A stretch of DNA of 64,000 nt. Origin: Spongiibacter sp. IMCC21906. Lineage in GTDB: Bacteria > Pseudomonadota > Gammaproteobacteria > Pseudomonadales > Spongiibacteraceae. How positions within the stretch are numbered: the first letter of the stretch is position 1; each line of letters opens with the position of its first letter. The position numbers and the translations under genes were made by a program. The notes below the pieces were generated by a model, which saw only the letters and a list, made by a program, of their open reading frames with translations, did no database searches and was not told the origin of the DNA. Positions 17,294-26,328 of this stretch are shown here, one piece after another. The stretch covers positions 682,001 through 746,000 of the forward strand of contig NZ_CP011477.1 of the NCBI RefSeq assembly GCF_001010805.1, given 5' to 3'.

Positions 17294-17536
17294 ATGATTT
17301 TTGAAAAACGATTTAAAAAGCCACCCGTTCCCGGCAACCTTGAAGCCTTGCTGACTGATGGTCAGGTTAAAAGTTTACGCCGTGTTGAGAATTTTGGCTG
17401 GACGCTTAAATTTGTCAGGCAACCGCATTTTGAGCCGCCCACTGTGGTGGTAGAGAATGCCTCAGGCTTGCGCTTGGGTTTGCTGGAAGAAAATGGTGAT
17501 TTAAAGTTTGACCCTATTCTCAATATGCGGAGTTAA
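17294..17536 (+). CDS. Conserved hypothetical protein, about 80 residues
   Basis: A small soluble protein starting MIFEKRFKKPPVPGNLEALL, with a later core RVENFGWTLKFVRQPHFEPP and an end resembling LGLLEENGDLKFDP. It resembles small uncharacterised gammaproteobacterial proteins (FGWxLKFVRxP), but I cannot name a family. The ATG at 17294 is preferred because the conserved part begins there; a GTG at 17252 would add 14 residues. There is no clear Shine-Dalgarno sequence at either. It lies between the PhoH gene and the convergent DUF971 gene. Confidence 0.65.
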   Translation: MIFEKRFKKPPVPGNLEALLTDGQVKSLRRVENFGWTLKFVRQPHFEPPTVVVENASGLRLGLLEENGDLKFDPILNMRS

Positions 17537-17610
17537 GCAAAAGCCCGTTTTTGTGATGATGCCCTCTGGCTAAGCGCTTCTGTTTTGCAAATTCCCCAGC
17601 AAAAAACAGC

Positions 17611-17988
17611 CTAGCCAAAAAATTTAACCACCTGCTCGTCGGGGTCGCGGCTGGCACCTGCTGCGTCCAGCTCTTGTAAATACTGCTCCCACTTAGACTC
17701 TTGGTTCTGGCACAGCTCGTATAAATACGTCCAGGAATAAATACCACTATCGTGTTCGTCGCTAAATACCAGCTGTAAGGCGTAATTGCCTACTGGGATC
17801 AGGTCTTTGATCTCAACATGCAGTTTTCCGGTTTGAAGCTTTTCCTGGCCGCTACCGTGGCCCCGCACTTCCGCAGACGGGGAGTAGACCCGTAACAATT
17901 CCGCGCTCAGACGATAGCTGCTGCCATTGGCGTATTGCAGCTCTAGCTCGCGGGTTTTTTTGTGAAGGGTAATGTCGCTGGGTATCAT
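17611..17988 (-). CDS. DUF971 / GBBH-like N-terminal domain protein
   Basis: A 125-residue protein with the DUF971 fold: an N-terminal strand ITLHKKTRELELQYANGSSYRLSAELLRVYSPSAEV and a later DLIPVGNYALQLVFSDEHDSGIYSWTYL. This is the small domain found at the N-terminus of gamma-butyrobetaine hydroxylases and as stand-alone bacterial proteins; some members occur with Fe-S carriers. It follows hslU on the same strand, an arrangement seen in many gammaproteobacteria, separated by a perfect hairpin (18003-18030). Confidence 0.85.
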   Translation of the reverse strand: MIPSDITLHKKTRELELQYANGSSYRLSAELLRVYSPSAEVRGHGSGQEKLQTGKLHVEIKDLIPVGNYALQLVFSDEHDSGIYSWTYLYELCQNQESKWEQYLQELDAAGASRDPDEQVVKFFG

Positions 17989-18002
17989 GTTGCTGCCCTA
18001 TT

Positions 18003-18030
18003 GTAGGGTCGGTGCTGGCACCGACCCTAC
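18003..18030. repeat. Perfect intercistronic palindrome between hslU and the DUF971 gene
   Basis: GTAGGGTCGGTGC (18003-18015) and GCACCGACCCTAC (18018-18030) are perfect reverse complements separated by two bases. In RNA this gives a very stable GC-rich hairpin. It lacks a U-run on the minus strand, so it is more likely an RNA stability element, a partial terminator or a dispersed palindromic unit. Confidence 0.6.
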
Positions 18031-18074
18031 TGTGACGTGCCATGGGGTTTGAGGCACTGATAACGTTGATGTGC

Positions 18075-19391
18075 TTACAGTATAAACCGGCTTAGATCTT
18101 CATTTTTTGCCAGTTCACCCAACTGGGTTTCGACATAGGCGGCATCGACTACCAGCTTCTGCTGGCTGTTGCTGGCTTCATAAGACAGCTCTTCCAGCAA
18201 GCGCTCCATGACAGTATGCAGGCGGCGGGCACCAATATTCTCGGTGCGCTCATTTACTTCCCAAGCGGTTTCGGCAATGCGACTAATGCCTTCGGCAGCA
18301 AATTCTATCTCGGTGCCTTCGGTGGCTAGCAGGGCTTGATACTGCTCAGTTAGCGACGCGCGGGGCTCGGTTAAAATGCGTTCAAAATCATTGGGCGTCA
18401 GCGCTGCCAGTTCTACCCGGATTGGCAGACGACCCTGAAGTTCAGGAATCAAGTCTGAGGGTTTGCTGAGGTGAAAAGCACCAGAGGCAATAAACAAAAT
18501 ATGGTCTGTTTTGATCATGCCGTGTTTAGTGCTGACCGTACAGCCTTCTATCAGCGGTAGTAAATCCCGTTGCACCCCTTCGCGTGAAACGTCACCGCCA
18601 CTGCCTTCCTGGCGTTTGGCGACTTTGTCTATTTCATCGATAAAGACAATACCATTTTGTTCCACTGCGTGGACGGCGCGCGCCTTAAGCTCTTCTTCAT
18701 TAACGAGTTTGGCGGCTTCTTCGTCTTGAATTTGTTTGTAGGCGGCTTTAATTGTCAGGCGGCGGGATTTTTTACGATCATTGCCCATTTTTGAAAACAT
18801 GCCTTGGAGTTGATTGGTCATCTCCTCCATTCCCGGTGGCGCCATAATTTCTATACCCGCGGGAGCCATGTTTAGTTCAACGTCGATTTCCCGGTCGTCC
18901 AGTTCGCCTTCCCGGAGTTTTTTACGAAATATTTGCCGGGTATTGCTGCCTTGCTCTGTTTCACTTTCGCCGCGGGCCTGGGGAAGCAGCGCGTCAAGAA
19001 TCCGCTCTTCGGTGGCATCCTGGGCGCGATGGGACACTTGCTCCATCGCTTCCTCACGGTGGAGCTTGATAGAGGCGTCAACCAAATCACGAATAATCGA
19101 TTCTACGTCTCGGCCAACATAACCGACTTCGGTAAATTTAGTGGCTTCTACCTTGATGAACGGCGCTTTAGCTAATTTTGCCAGACGGCGGGCAATCTCC
19201 GTTTTACCTACCCCGGTGGGGCCGATCATCAGGATGTTCTTGGGGGTAATTTCGTTGCGTAGCGACTCATCCAGCTGCATGCGACGCCAGCGGTTGCGCA
19301 GGGCAATGGCCACGGCGCGTTTGGCATCTTGCTGGCCAATAATATGTTTATCCAGTTCGTGAACAATTTCACGGGGTGTCATGTTGGACAT
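18075..19391 (-). CDS. hslU: HslU, ATPase subunit of the HslVU protease
   Basis: A 438-residue AAA+ unfoldase. Walker [16 protein letters not shown] (about residues 56-70), Walker [16 protein letters not shown], the I-domain between them, sensor-2 [23 protein letters not shown] and the C-terminal tail LSRFIL, which docks into HslV. It unfolds substrates and feeds them into the HslV chamber. CGGAG precedes the ATG. It lies 35 bp after hslV in the same operon under the sigma-32-like promoter at 20.0 kb. Confidence 0.97.
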   Translation of the reverse strand: MSNMTPREIVHELDKHIIGQQDAKRAVAIALRNRWRRMQLDESLRNEITPKNILMIGPTGVGKTEIARRLAKLAKAPFIKVEATKFTEVGYVGRDVESIIRDLVDASIKLHREEAMEQVSHRAQDATEERILDALLPQARGESETEQGSNTRQIFRKKLREGELDDREIDVELNMAPAGIEIMAPPGMEEMTNQLQGMFSKMGNDRKKSRRLTIKAAYKQIQDEEAAKLVNEEELKARAVHAVEQNGIVFIDEIDKVAKRQEGSGGDVSREGVQRDLLPLIEGCTVSTKHGMIKTDHILFIASGAFHLSKPSDLIPELQGRLPIRVELAALTPNDFERILTEPRASLTEQYQALLATEGTEIEFAAEGISRIAETAWEVNERTENIGARRLHTVMERLLEELSYEASNSQQKLVVDAAYVETQLGELAKNEDLSRFIL

Positions 19392-19426
19392 GCGGACTCC
19401 GGTATCTCTGGCCTGGGGGCAGGCCG

Positions 19427-19966
19427 CTAATATTCGAGGGACTCAATGGTCCGGTTGTGATTGGTGTAAATGCAGATGTCACCGGCAATGTTCAGGCCTT
19501 TTTCGACAATATCCAAGGCGCTTAACTCGGTGTTATCCATGAGTGCCCGAGCGGCGGCAGTGGCAAAGGCGCCGCCGCTGCCGATGGCAATCATATTGTC
19601 TTCTGGCTCTATCACATCACCGTTGCCGCTGATCACCAGGGTGGTTTCGGTGTCGGCGACGATCAGTAGTGCTTCCAGTTGGCGCAGCGAGCGTTCGCTG
19701 CGCCAGGCCTTGGCCAGCTCCACGGCGGCACGGGTGAGTTTGCCCTGGTGTTTGCTGAGTTCTTTTTCAAATAACTCAAACAGCGTGAAGGCGTCGGCAG
19801 TGCCTCCGGCAAAGCCGGCGATAACGGTGCCGTTATGCAGGCGGCGTACCTTGCGGGCATTGCCTTTCATAACGGTGTTGCCCATGGTGACCTGTCCGTC
19901 ACCGCCAACGACAACTTGGCCTTGGCGGCGTACAGAAAGAATGGTGGTGCCGCGAAACTGTTCCAC
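19427..19966 (-). CDS. hslV: HslV, peptidase subunit of the HslVU protease
   Basis: A 179-residue N-terminal nucleophile hydrolase, related to proteasome beta subunits. The mature protein should begin at the Thr after MEQFRG (TTILSVRR), so a six-residue N-terminal extension must be removed; E. coli HslV loses only the initiator Met. The conserved runs [25 protein letters not shown] and [18 protein letters not shown] are present. The GTG start has AAGGAG 7 bases upstream. First gene of the heat-shock operon hslV-hslU. Confidence 0.97.
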   Translation of the reverse strand: MEQFRGTTILSVRRQGQVVVGGDGQVTMGNTVMKGNARKVRRLHNGTVIAGFAGGTADAFTLFELFEKELSKHQGKLTRAAVELAKAWRSERSLRQLEALLIVADTETTLVISGNGDVIEPEDNMIAIGSGGAFATAAARALMDNTELSALDIVEKGLNIAGDICIYTNHNRTIESLEY

Positions 19967-20015
19967 GCGGGGCTCCTTTTGATTTTCTGAGGATAAAGTT
20001 CTATGGATTCCCTTT

Positions 20016-20045
20016 TAAATGGTGGCTGCAAGTGCGTATTTCAAG
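20016..20045 (-). promoter_or_regulatory. Sigma-32-like heat-shock promoter of hslVU
   Basis: Reading on the minus strand: CTTGAA (20040-20045), 15-bp spacer, CACCATTTA (20016-20024). The sigma-32 consensus is CTTGAA and CCCCATNTA, so only one mismatch in the -10. The predicted start is near 20008, giving about 42 bases of leader before hslV. hslVU is a classical sigma-32 operon in other proteobacteria. Confidence 0.7.
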
Positions 20046-20105
20046 GGCGAAGTTGCGGATTCATATTGCTTGCTGTGAAGTGGTGAGGCCAAAGGGGAGG
20101 GGCGC

Positions 20106-20134
20106 CTCCCTATCGTGAGAACAACGATAGGGAG
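20106..20134. repeat. Inverted repeat between hslV promoter and the SPOR gene
   Basis: CTCCCTATCGT (20106-20116) pairs with ACGATAGGGAG (20124-20134), loop GAGAACA. Three further outer pairs form if one C is bulged. It lies 49 bp after the stop of the SPOR gene (minus strand). No U-run follows, so it would terminate only weakly, but it marks the boundary between the argS-SPOR and hslVU units. Confidence 0.5.
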
Positions 20135-20182
20135 CGCTAACTTACGGTATTTTTTGAGATGTGTTTTGGCGATGCGGACTGA

Positions 20183-20776
20183 CTATGGTTTCTTTTGTCT
20201 GACCACCAAGGTGTCAATGCTTTCGTCAATGAGTTTGGCGCGGGCATCGGACAAGGTGTTGTGAGACGTGAAGGGGCCAACGTAAACCCGGTGCCAGCGA
20301 TCACCATTGGCTTCTACGGCCTCAACCTTGGCGTCTAAGCCCAGCAATAAGATCTGAGCTCGGCGTCTATCGGCATCGGCTGATTGGCGGAAGGAGCCAG
20401 CTTGTAGAATGTATTTTTCACCGTCTGGCAAAGCGGGCTTCTGTGGCTGGGGTTTATTGTCGGGTGCCGGTTTGCTGGCCACGGCTTTTGCAGCGGAGGC
20501 TTCATCGGGGACAATAACTTCCCGCTCGGGCAGGAGGGTAAAGAAATCAAATTTGGTACTGGTTGTAACGGGCTTTTCGTCTGCTTTTTTCTTTGTGGCT
20601 GGCGCAGGTTTAGCGACAGTGGCCACCGCGGGTGAGCTGTCATTGCCCATTTGGAAAACCAATACCGAGCAGATAACACCGGCGATAAAGCCGACCCCCA
20701 GCAATACGGAGGCAGGTACGCCCTGTTTTTGTGGCGCGCGGGAGGCGCCTCGGGTGGTTCGCTTTCCTTGAGCCAT
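20183..20776 (-). CDS. SPOR-domain membrane protein (FtsN-like)
   Basis: A 197-residue bitopic inner-membrane protein with a basic N-terminus (KRTTRGASRAPQKQ), one transmembrane helix (about residues 23-40), a Pro/Lys-rich periplasmic linker and a C-terminal SPOR domain (KYILQAGSFRQSADADRRRAQ to about residue 195) that binds denuded peptidoglycan at the division septum. The arrangement is that of FtsN, and the position next to argS and hslV is conserved in gammaproteobacteria. It starts 2 bp after the argS stop. Confidence 0.87.
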   Translation of the reverse strand: MAQGKRTTRGASRAPQKQGVPASVLLGVGFIAGVICSVLVFQMGNDSSPAVATVAKPAPATKKKADEKPVTTSTKFDFFTLLPEREVIVPDEASAAKAVASKPAPDNKPQPQKPALPDGEKYILQAGSFRQSADADRRRAQILLLGLDAKVEAVEANGDRWHRVYVGPFTSHNTLSDARAKLIDESIDTLVVRQKKP

Positions 20777-20778
20777 GC

Positions 20779-22533
20779 TTACATTTCCTCTGGTGCTGTT
20801 ACGCCCAGTAAGTGCAGCCCGTTGCGTAGTACTTGTTGTACCGCCACGGACAGGGCGAGTCGGGCATCCCGAAGCTGCTTGTCTTCGCCCAACATCTTAT
20901 GGGCGTTGTAATAGGTGTGGAAATCCCCTGCCAGCTCACGCAAGTAGTGGGCCAGTGTGTGTGGCTCAAATTGCTCGGCTGCTCCGGATAAGACTTCTGG
21001 GTAGCGGCTGAGTTTCACTAACAGCGCTTTTTCTGTGTCTTCGGTCAGCAGCGGCAATTGTGCTAGTCCTGCTTCTTGGGACCAAGCCTGGCCGGATTCT
21101 GCCAGTTTGCGAAGAATGCTGGCAACCCGAGCGTGGGCGTACTGGATGTAATATACCGGGTTATCTTTACTTTCTGATTTCGCCAACTCCAGATCGAAGT
21201 CGGTGGCTTGGTCGGCTTTGCGCATAATATAGAAAAACCGCGCCGCATCGTTGCCAACGTCGTCCCGTAATTCTCGAAGCGTCACAAAAGACCCGGAGCG
21301 GGTGGACATTTGTACTTGCTGGTCGCCGCGAAATAGCGACACAAATTGCACCAGTCGCACCACAAGTTTGTTCTGGTCAATTTTTAAAGCCTGAAGGGCT
21401 GCTTTAACCCGGGCAATATAACCGTGGTGGTCGGCACCCCAGATATTAATGACCTTATCAAAGCCCCGCTCGAATTTATTCTTGTGATAAGCAATGTCAG
21501 AGGCAAAGTAGGTGGTTTGGCCATTTTCGCGTTTCACCACCCGATCTTTGTCGTCGCCAAACTGGGTAGACAGAAACCACAGCGCGCCGTCCCGCTCTTC
21601 GATAAAGCCGTTTTCTTGCAGCTTGCTGATAGCTGCTTCGACTTGATTGGGGTTTTCCGTGAGGCTGCGCTCAGAAAACCACTCTTGGTAGTTGACGCCA
21701 AATTCAGCCAAATCGACCCGAATACCGCTAAGAATGGCATTCAAGCCCTTGTCGAAAACGATTTGATAATCGTCACCAAGCAGGTTTTTGGCTTTGTTGA
21801 TCAGCTCGTCGATATGGGTTTCTTTGTCGCCTTCTGGGGCGTCGGCGCAGATGCCGCTAAATACCTCAGCCGCACTGTGGCGGAGTTTTTCGCCTTCGGC
21901 GGCCAGTAGCTCTCGGCCGTAATCTTCGATGTAATCGCCCTGATACGCATTTGAAGGAAAGGACAGTTCTTCGCCGCAGGCCTGCAAATAGCGTAGCCAA
22001 ACGCTGGTGCCAAGAATATCCATCTGGCGGCCAGCGTCATTAACATAGTATTCCCGGCAGACTTCGTAACCTGTCGCTTCCAGCATATCGGCAACACAGG
22101 CACCGTAGGCTGCACCGCGACCGTGGCCGACGTGCAGCGGCCCGGTGGGATTGGCCGACACAAATTCGACTTGGACTTTTTGGCCGTTGGCGGGCAGGCG
22201 TCCAAAGTCGTCGCCCTTGGCGAAAATATCGTGAATTACCTGGTAGGCGCTGGCTTCATTGAGAAAGAAGTTGATAAAGCCGGGGCCAGCAATCTCTACT
22301 TTAACTACCGCGTCGCTGGCGGGGAGGGCATCAATAATTTGCTGGGCGATGACTCTGGGGTTGCTGCGCAGGGGTTTGGCCAGGGTCATGGCAATATTGC
22401 AGGCGAGGTCGCCGTGGGTTTTGTCCCGGGTGCGCTCAATTTGAATATTGATGGGCAGGTCTTCGGGCCAATCGGCGCGGCTACGCAGACTTTGCACGGC
22501 CTGGTTAATAAGGTCGGCGACGGTGTCTTTCAT
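20779..22533 (-). CDS. argS: Arginyl-tRNA synthetase
   Basis: A 584-residue class Ia synthetase. The N-terminal additional domain is followed by the HIGH motif as HVGHGRG (in [17 protein letters not shown]) and the weak KMSKS-like MSTRSG typical of ArgRS. A DALR anticodon-binding domain closes the protein ([21 protein letters not shown]). It charges tRNA-Arg, needing the tRNA itself for arginine activation. First gene of a unit with the SPOR protein. Confidence 0.96.
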   Translation of the reverse strand: MKDTVADLINQAVQSLRSRADWPEDLPINIQIERTRDKTHGDLACNIAMTLAKPLRSNPRVIAQQIIDALPASDAVVKVEIAGPGFINFFLNEASAYQVIHDIFAKGDDFGRLPANGQKVQVEFVSANPTGPLHVGHGRGAAYGACVADMLEATGYEVCREYYVNDAGRQMDILGTSVWLRYLQACGEELSFPSNAYQGDYIEDYGRELLAAEGEKLRHSAAEVFSGICADAPEGDKETHIDELINKAKNLLGDDYQIVFDKGLNAILSGIRVDLAEFGVNYQEWFSERSLTENPNQVEAAISKLQENGFIEERDGALWFLSTQFGDDKDRVVKRENGQTTYFASDIAYHKNKFERGFDKVINIWGADHHGYIARVKAALQALKIDQNKLVVRLVQFVSLFRGDQQVQMSTRSGSFVTLRELRDDVGNDAARFFYIMRKADQATDFDLELAKSESKDNPVYYIQYAHARVASILRKLAESGQAWSQEAGLAQLPLLTEDTEKALLVKLSRYPEVLSGAAEQFEPHTLAHYLRELAGDFHTYYNAHKMLGEDKQLRDARLALSVAVQQVLRNGLHLLGVTAPEEM

Positions 22534-22695
22534 GGTTAGTTTGATGCTCTCTTACTTGGCAGTCATCCGCCATTTGTAGTGGGCGGAGCAGGGTGCCGTT
22601 TTAAGTGCCCGCTGGGATTAAAAAATACGGGGCCGCATATTATGGCGGCTTAGCTTTAAAAATGCACCAGCTGGGCGGCGCGTGTGCCAAGCCTT

Positions 22696-24870
22696 TTAAA
22701 ACATCTCAATGGGATCGACATCGATAGACCAGCGCAGGTCGCCAAGGCGCCGCTGTTGTTCCGCGACGTGGCAGGCTTGGTTTAAGGCCGTGTGAAGTTG
22801 ACTGCGTTTTGCGGCCTGAAAGAGCAGGCTGCAACGAAAGCGCCCCGCCCGCCGGGCCATTGGCGCGGGCAGAGGGCCGATAATATCGCATTGCTTGTGA
22901 TTTTGAAGACCTTGACTCACGGTGGTGAGAAATTGCTCGGCACTGCTGAGTTGCTTGGCGTCGCAACGCATCACCGCCATAAAACTACAGGGCGGCAAGC
23001 CCATCAATTCCCTCTCGGCCATTAAAGTGTTGGCAAAACCGGCATATCCGCTGTGTACCAGTTGTTGCAATACGGGATGGTCGGGGCAGTGGGTTTGAAT
23101 CAGCACCGTGCCAGGTTTGTCACCTCGCCCGGCCCGGCCAGCGACTTGTAACAGTAATTGCCCGGTGCGTTCTCCCGCCCGAAAGTCCGGGCTGAACAGA
23201 CCGCCATCGATATCGACAACGGCGACGAGGGTAACATCGGGAAAGTGATGACCTTTGGCCAGCATTTGGGTGCCTACCAATACCGCAGGATCGCCATTGT
23301 GAATACGGTCCACCAAGGTTTGCATGCTGCCTTTGTTGGAGGTGGTGTCCCGGTCAATGCGAATAACAGGCGTGTCGGCAAAGCGCCTTTTTAACGCCAT
23401 TTCTAAACGCTCGGTGCCGGGGCCCTGAAACGTCAGGCTGCTGTTCTGGCATTGGGGACAGTGGCTGGGCAGTGCCCCTCGGGCGTCGCAGTGGTGGCAG
23501 CGCAGTTCCCGCCGATTAAAATGCACAGTCATGCGGGCATCGCAGGATTCACATTCGGCCATCCAGCCGCAACTGTGGCACTGCACCAGCGGCGCAAACC
23601 CCCGGCGGTTGAGAAATACCAGCGCTTGATTGCCGGCGTTGAGGGTGTCCTCTATTTGCTTGAACAGCAGCGGACTTAAGCCTTCGTCTAAGGGTTGTTG
23701 GCGAATATCGATGAGCCGTTGGCTGGGCGGCTTGGCGTCCCCGGCCCGTTGCTGCAGTACCAATTGTTGATAGCGGCCCTGCTTGACGTTATAGAGGCTG
23801 TCCAAACTTGGTGTGGCGCTCGCCAGCAGCACCGGGCAAGACCAGTCCGCGGCGCGTTTAACGGCGATGTCTCTGGCCGAATAATGCCAGCCGTCTTGTT
23901 GTTTGTAAGAGGCATCGTGCTCTTCGTCGACAATGATCAATCCGAGTTCGGCAAAGTCGCAAAGCACCGCGGAGCGGGTGCCGAGAACGATAGCGGCTTT
24001 TCCGTGTTTGATTGCCTGCCAATTGCGGTAGCGCTCGTTGTCATTGAGGCCGGAATGCAGCGCGACTACCTGGCCGGGGTAGCGTTGTTCAAAGCGGGCC
24101 AGGGTTTGGGGCGTCAGGCCGATTTCGGGGACCAGCACCAGCGCCTGTTGGCCGCGTTGCAATACGCTGTGAATTGCTTGCAGGTAGACCTCGGTCTTGC
24201 CGCTGCCTGTTACACCTTCTAAAAGGAAACGCTCAAATCGGCCCAGTGCTGCCGTAAGTGTATTTACGGCGGCCGCTTGCTCTGGGTTGGGGGTGAGTGG
24301 TGGTTGAGGCGCTGGCGGCGCTGGAGTAGTTTCTGCACAGGGGCTTAAATAATGTCCTTTGATTAGGGCGTTGAGGACGCTGTTGCTAAAACCCATGTCT
24401 TTAATTTGGCGCCGACTGAGCTGACCGTTTTGCTGAATGGCCTTGAGTAGCGCACGTTGCTGGTGAGCCTGCTTGGGTAACGGAGCCAGTTCGTCTGTAT
24501 TGCCATGTGCCTGCCAGGCGGTGGTGGCGATTTTGGGTGGTGTGGCTTTGCGCAGGGCGACTGGCAGTATCTGTTGCAGGCACTCACCTATGGGGTGGTG
24601 ATAGTAGCTCGCTGCCCAGCGCGCCAGTGCGAGCAGATCCTTGCTGATGGCGGGTTCGCCTTGATCCAGTCGCTCTAATACGCTTTTGAGTTGCTTGGTC
24701 GGAACATCGCTGCTGGCCAGTGAATCGAGTACGGTGGCAACAAGGCGGCGGTTGCCAAAGGGCACGAGTACCCGTTCGCCGGGTCTGGGCGCAGTCAGTT
24801 CCGCTGGCCACAGGTAGTCAAAGTGGCGGCGCAGAGGGCTGGGAATGGCAATGGAAACCAGTGTATTCAT
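22696..24870 (-). CDS. priA: Primosomal replication-restart helicase PriA
   Basis: A 724-residue superfamily 2 DNA helicase. The N-terminal 3'-DNA-binding domain (LVSIAIPSPLRRHFDYLWP) is followed by the Walker A GVTGSGKTEVY, the DEEH box VDEEHDASYKQ and a zinc-binding region with eight cysteines between CHSCGWMAECESC and CPQCQ. It reloads the replisome at stalled forks. The start at 24870 aligns with the family; the frame continues another 31 codons upstream without conserved sequence. Divergent from rpmE. Confidence 0.95.
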   Translation of the reverse strand: MNTLVSIAIPSPLRRHFDYLWPAELTAPRPGERVLVPFGNRRLVATVLDSLASSDVPTKQLKSVLERLDQGEPAISKDLLALARWAASYYHHPIGECLQQILPVALRKATPPKIATTAWQAHGNTDELAPLPKQAHQQRALLKAIQQNGQLSRRQIKDMGFSNSVLNALIKGHYLSPCAETTPAPPAPQPPLTPNPEQAAAVNTLTAALGRFERFLLEGVTGSGKTEVYLQAIHSVLQRGQQALVLVPEIGLTPQTLARFEQRYPGQVVALHSGLNDNERYRNWQAIKHGKAAIVLGTRSAVLCDFAELGLIIVDEEHDASYKQQDGWHYSARDIAVKRAADWSCPVLLASATPSLDSLYNVKQGRYQQLVLQQRAGDAKPPSQRLIDIRQQPLDEGLSPLLFKQIEDTLNAGNQALVFLNRRGFAPLVQCHSCGWMAECESCDARMTVHFNRRELRCHHCDARGALPSHCPQCQNSSLTFQGPGTERLEMALKRRFADTPVIRIDRDTTSNKGSMQTLVDRIHNGDPAVLVGTQMLAKGHHFPDVTLVAVVDIDGGLFSPDFRAGERTGQLLLQVAGRAGRGDKPGTVLIQTHCPDHPVLQQLVHSGYAGFANTLMAERELMGLPPCSFMAVMRCDAKQLSSAEQFLTTVSQGLQNHKQCDIIGPLPAPMARRAGRFRCSLLFQAAKRSQLHTALNQACHVAEQQRRLGDLRWSIDVDPIEMF

Positions 24871-25091
24871 GCCGGTGGCGATAAAATTCAGGGTAAAATT
24901 AAAGCCAGCAGTGTATAAGAAAAGTGTGGCGACGTCTGATGGCTTGATAAACCGAGACGGCAAGGGGCCAAACTCTTGCTTCTGGCTAATATTCTGTTAA
25001 TATTCGCCGCCTAATTTTTAACCACGTCATTACCCGGCGCGGTGCCCGGCAAAGAGAGATCGGGTTAGCGGCGCACTATGAGGAACGACCC

Positions 25092-25310
25092 ATGAGAGCG
25101 GATATCCATCCAAAATACGAAGCAATGAACGTCACTTGTAGCTGCGGCAACAAGTTTGAAACACGTTCTACACTGGCTGAAGACCTGCACGTTGATGTGT
25201 GCTCGGCTTGCCACCCTTTTTACACTGGCAAGCAGAAAATGCTGGATACCGGTGGTCGCGTGGATCGCTTCCGCAAACGTTTCGGTAGCCGCGGCAGCGT
25301 TAAATCCTGA
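25092..25310 (+). CDS. rpmE: Ribosomal protein L31 (zinc-binding form)
   Basis: A 72-residue ribosomal protein. Cys16, Cys18, Cys37 and Cys40 (CSCG and CSAC) form the zinc site of the C+ form, so this is rpmE rather than the zinc-free ykgM paralogue expressed under zinc starvation. It heads a short run with the nuclease gene; a hairpin terminator follows 47 bp after the stop. Confidence 0.96.
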   Translation: MRADIHPKYEAMNVTCSCGNKFETRSTLAEDLHVDVCSACHPFYTGKQKMLDTGGRVDRFRKRFGSRGSVKS

Positions 25311-25312
25311 TT

Positions 25313-26149
25313 GTGACTTTTTTAGAGTGGCGAGGTTTTGCCGCTCTGAAACGCAGAATGCCCGGCCTTTATCCGCCGGGCATTTTTGTTTTTATCGTTT
25401 GCTTCCTAATGACCGCTTGGGCTCAGGCCGAATGTTTGCCGGGTACTGCTAGTCTTAAGTCTGCTCAAGTGTCTGTGGTGACAGATGGTGATAGCCTGCG
25501 CTTACGGGATGGTCGACGAGTGCGTCTGCTCTCGGTGAACGCCCCGGAGCTGGGCAAAGATGGCAAGGCCGATGAGGCCCATGCTGTCATGGCTAAGCAA
25601 ACATTGGCGGCTATGCTAAGCCCAGGTCAGCGGGTGTATCTGCAAGAGCAGGGTCTGGATCGCTATGGTCGCAGCTTGGCCACTGTGTTTTTACGCCGGG
25701 AGGGTGGTCATCTTGGCGAAGCACTGCTGAAGGCCGGAGCGGCTTGGCATATTGCTGTGCCACCCAGTCCGCAGCCATATCGACAGTGTTTGCGTGCCGC
25801 AGAGTCTGAGGCGAAGTCGAAGGGTCTTGGCGTGTGGTCGCAAGCAAGCTTGTCGACGACAGCGCTGACAGCGGCGGATCAAGGCTTTCGCCTTGTACGG
25901 GGACAGCTCCAGTCCATCGGCAATAGCCGTTCGGCATTGTGGTTGAGGCTGGACGGTGATTTAGTGTTGCGGTTGGCAAAATCAGAGCTAAGATATTTTT
26001 CGGTGCCGTTAGACAGTTATATAGGGCACCAGATTGAAGTCCGGGGATGGCTGCGCAAAAGAACGCCGCCGCGGACGGGGATGGCAGGTTTTAAAATGGA
26101 CTTACGCCACCCCGATATGCTGGTCTGCAATGATTGCAGAGCGCATTAA
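25313..26149 (+). CDS. Exported thermonuclease (SNase-like) family protein
   Basis: About 278 residues. The SNase core shows VSVVTDGDSLRLRDGRRVRLLSVNAPELG, with Arg and Asp of the active site, then GQRVYLQEQGLDRYGRSLATVFL and a C-terminal domain rich in strands. A signal peptide ends near AWAQA-EC, so the enzyme is periplasmic or secreted. The start is a GTG only 2 bp after the rpmE stop (translational coupling), which gives a basic n-region; an ATG at 25358 would start inside the hairpin and give an uncharged signal peptide. The same gene follows rpmE in Pseudomonas. Confidence 0.8.
   Translation: MTFLEWRGFAALKRRMPGLYPPGIFVFIVCFLMTAWAQAECLPGTASLKSAQVSVVTDGDSLRLRDGRRVRLLSVNAPELGKDGKADEAHAVMAKQTLAAMLSPGQRVYLQEQGLDRYGRSLATVFLRREGGHLGEALLKAGAAWHIAVPPSPQPYRQCLRAAESEAKSKGLGVWSQASLSTTALTAADQGFRLVRGQLQSIGNSRSALWLRLDGDLVLRLAKSELRYFSVPLDSYIGHQIEVRGWLRKRTPPRTGMAGFKMDLRHPDMLVCNDCRAH
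25357..25393 (+). terminator. Rho-independent terminator after rpmE, overlapping the nuclease coding start
   Basis: AATGCCCGGC (25357-25366) pairs with GCCGGGCATT (25375-25384), 8-nt loop, followed by TTTGTTTTT. It is the natural terminator of rpmE but lies within the 5' coding part of the nuclease frame. Confidence 0.75.
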
Positions 26150-26328
26150 TACAGGCCCAGAGAAGGCCGCAGTGCGAAGCGCAAAAAAGCCGACATATGA
26201 CATACTGACATGTAATGTGGTGGGCTTTGCACAGGGGAGCTACCCGGGCGGGTAGTTTATTGGTCCCCGTTCATTTATTTAAGCCGCCTTCCCCTTAGGG
26301 GAAGTGGCGCAATAACTGGGAATTGAGC
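26150..26328 (+). other. Structured leader of the malic enzyme gene
   Basis: Two hairpins: CTACCC-GGGC-GGGTAG near 26240-26255 and CTTCCCC-TTA-GGGGAAG near 26288-26304. No known riboswitch class recognised. GGGAA lies before the ATG at 26329. Confidence 0.35.

Noticed and set aside
22123-22539. Long antisense frame opposite argS
   Set aside because: It is a shadow of the strongly conserved argS coding sequence.
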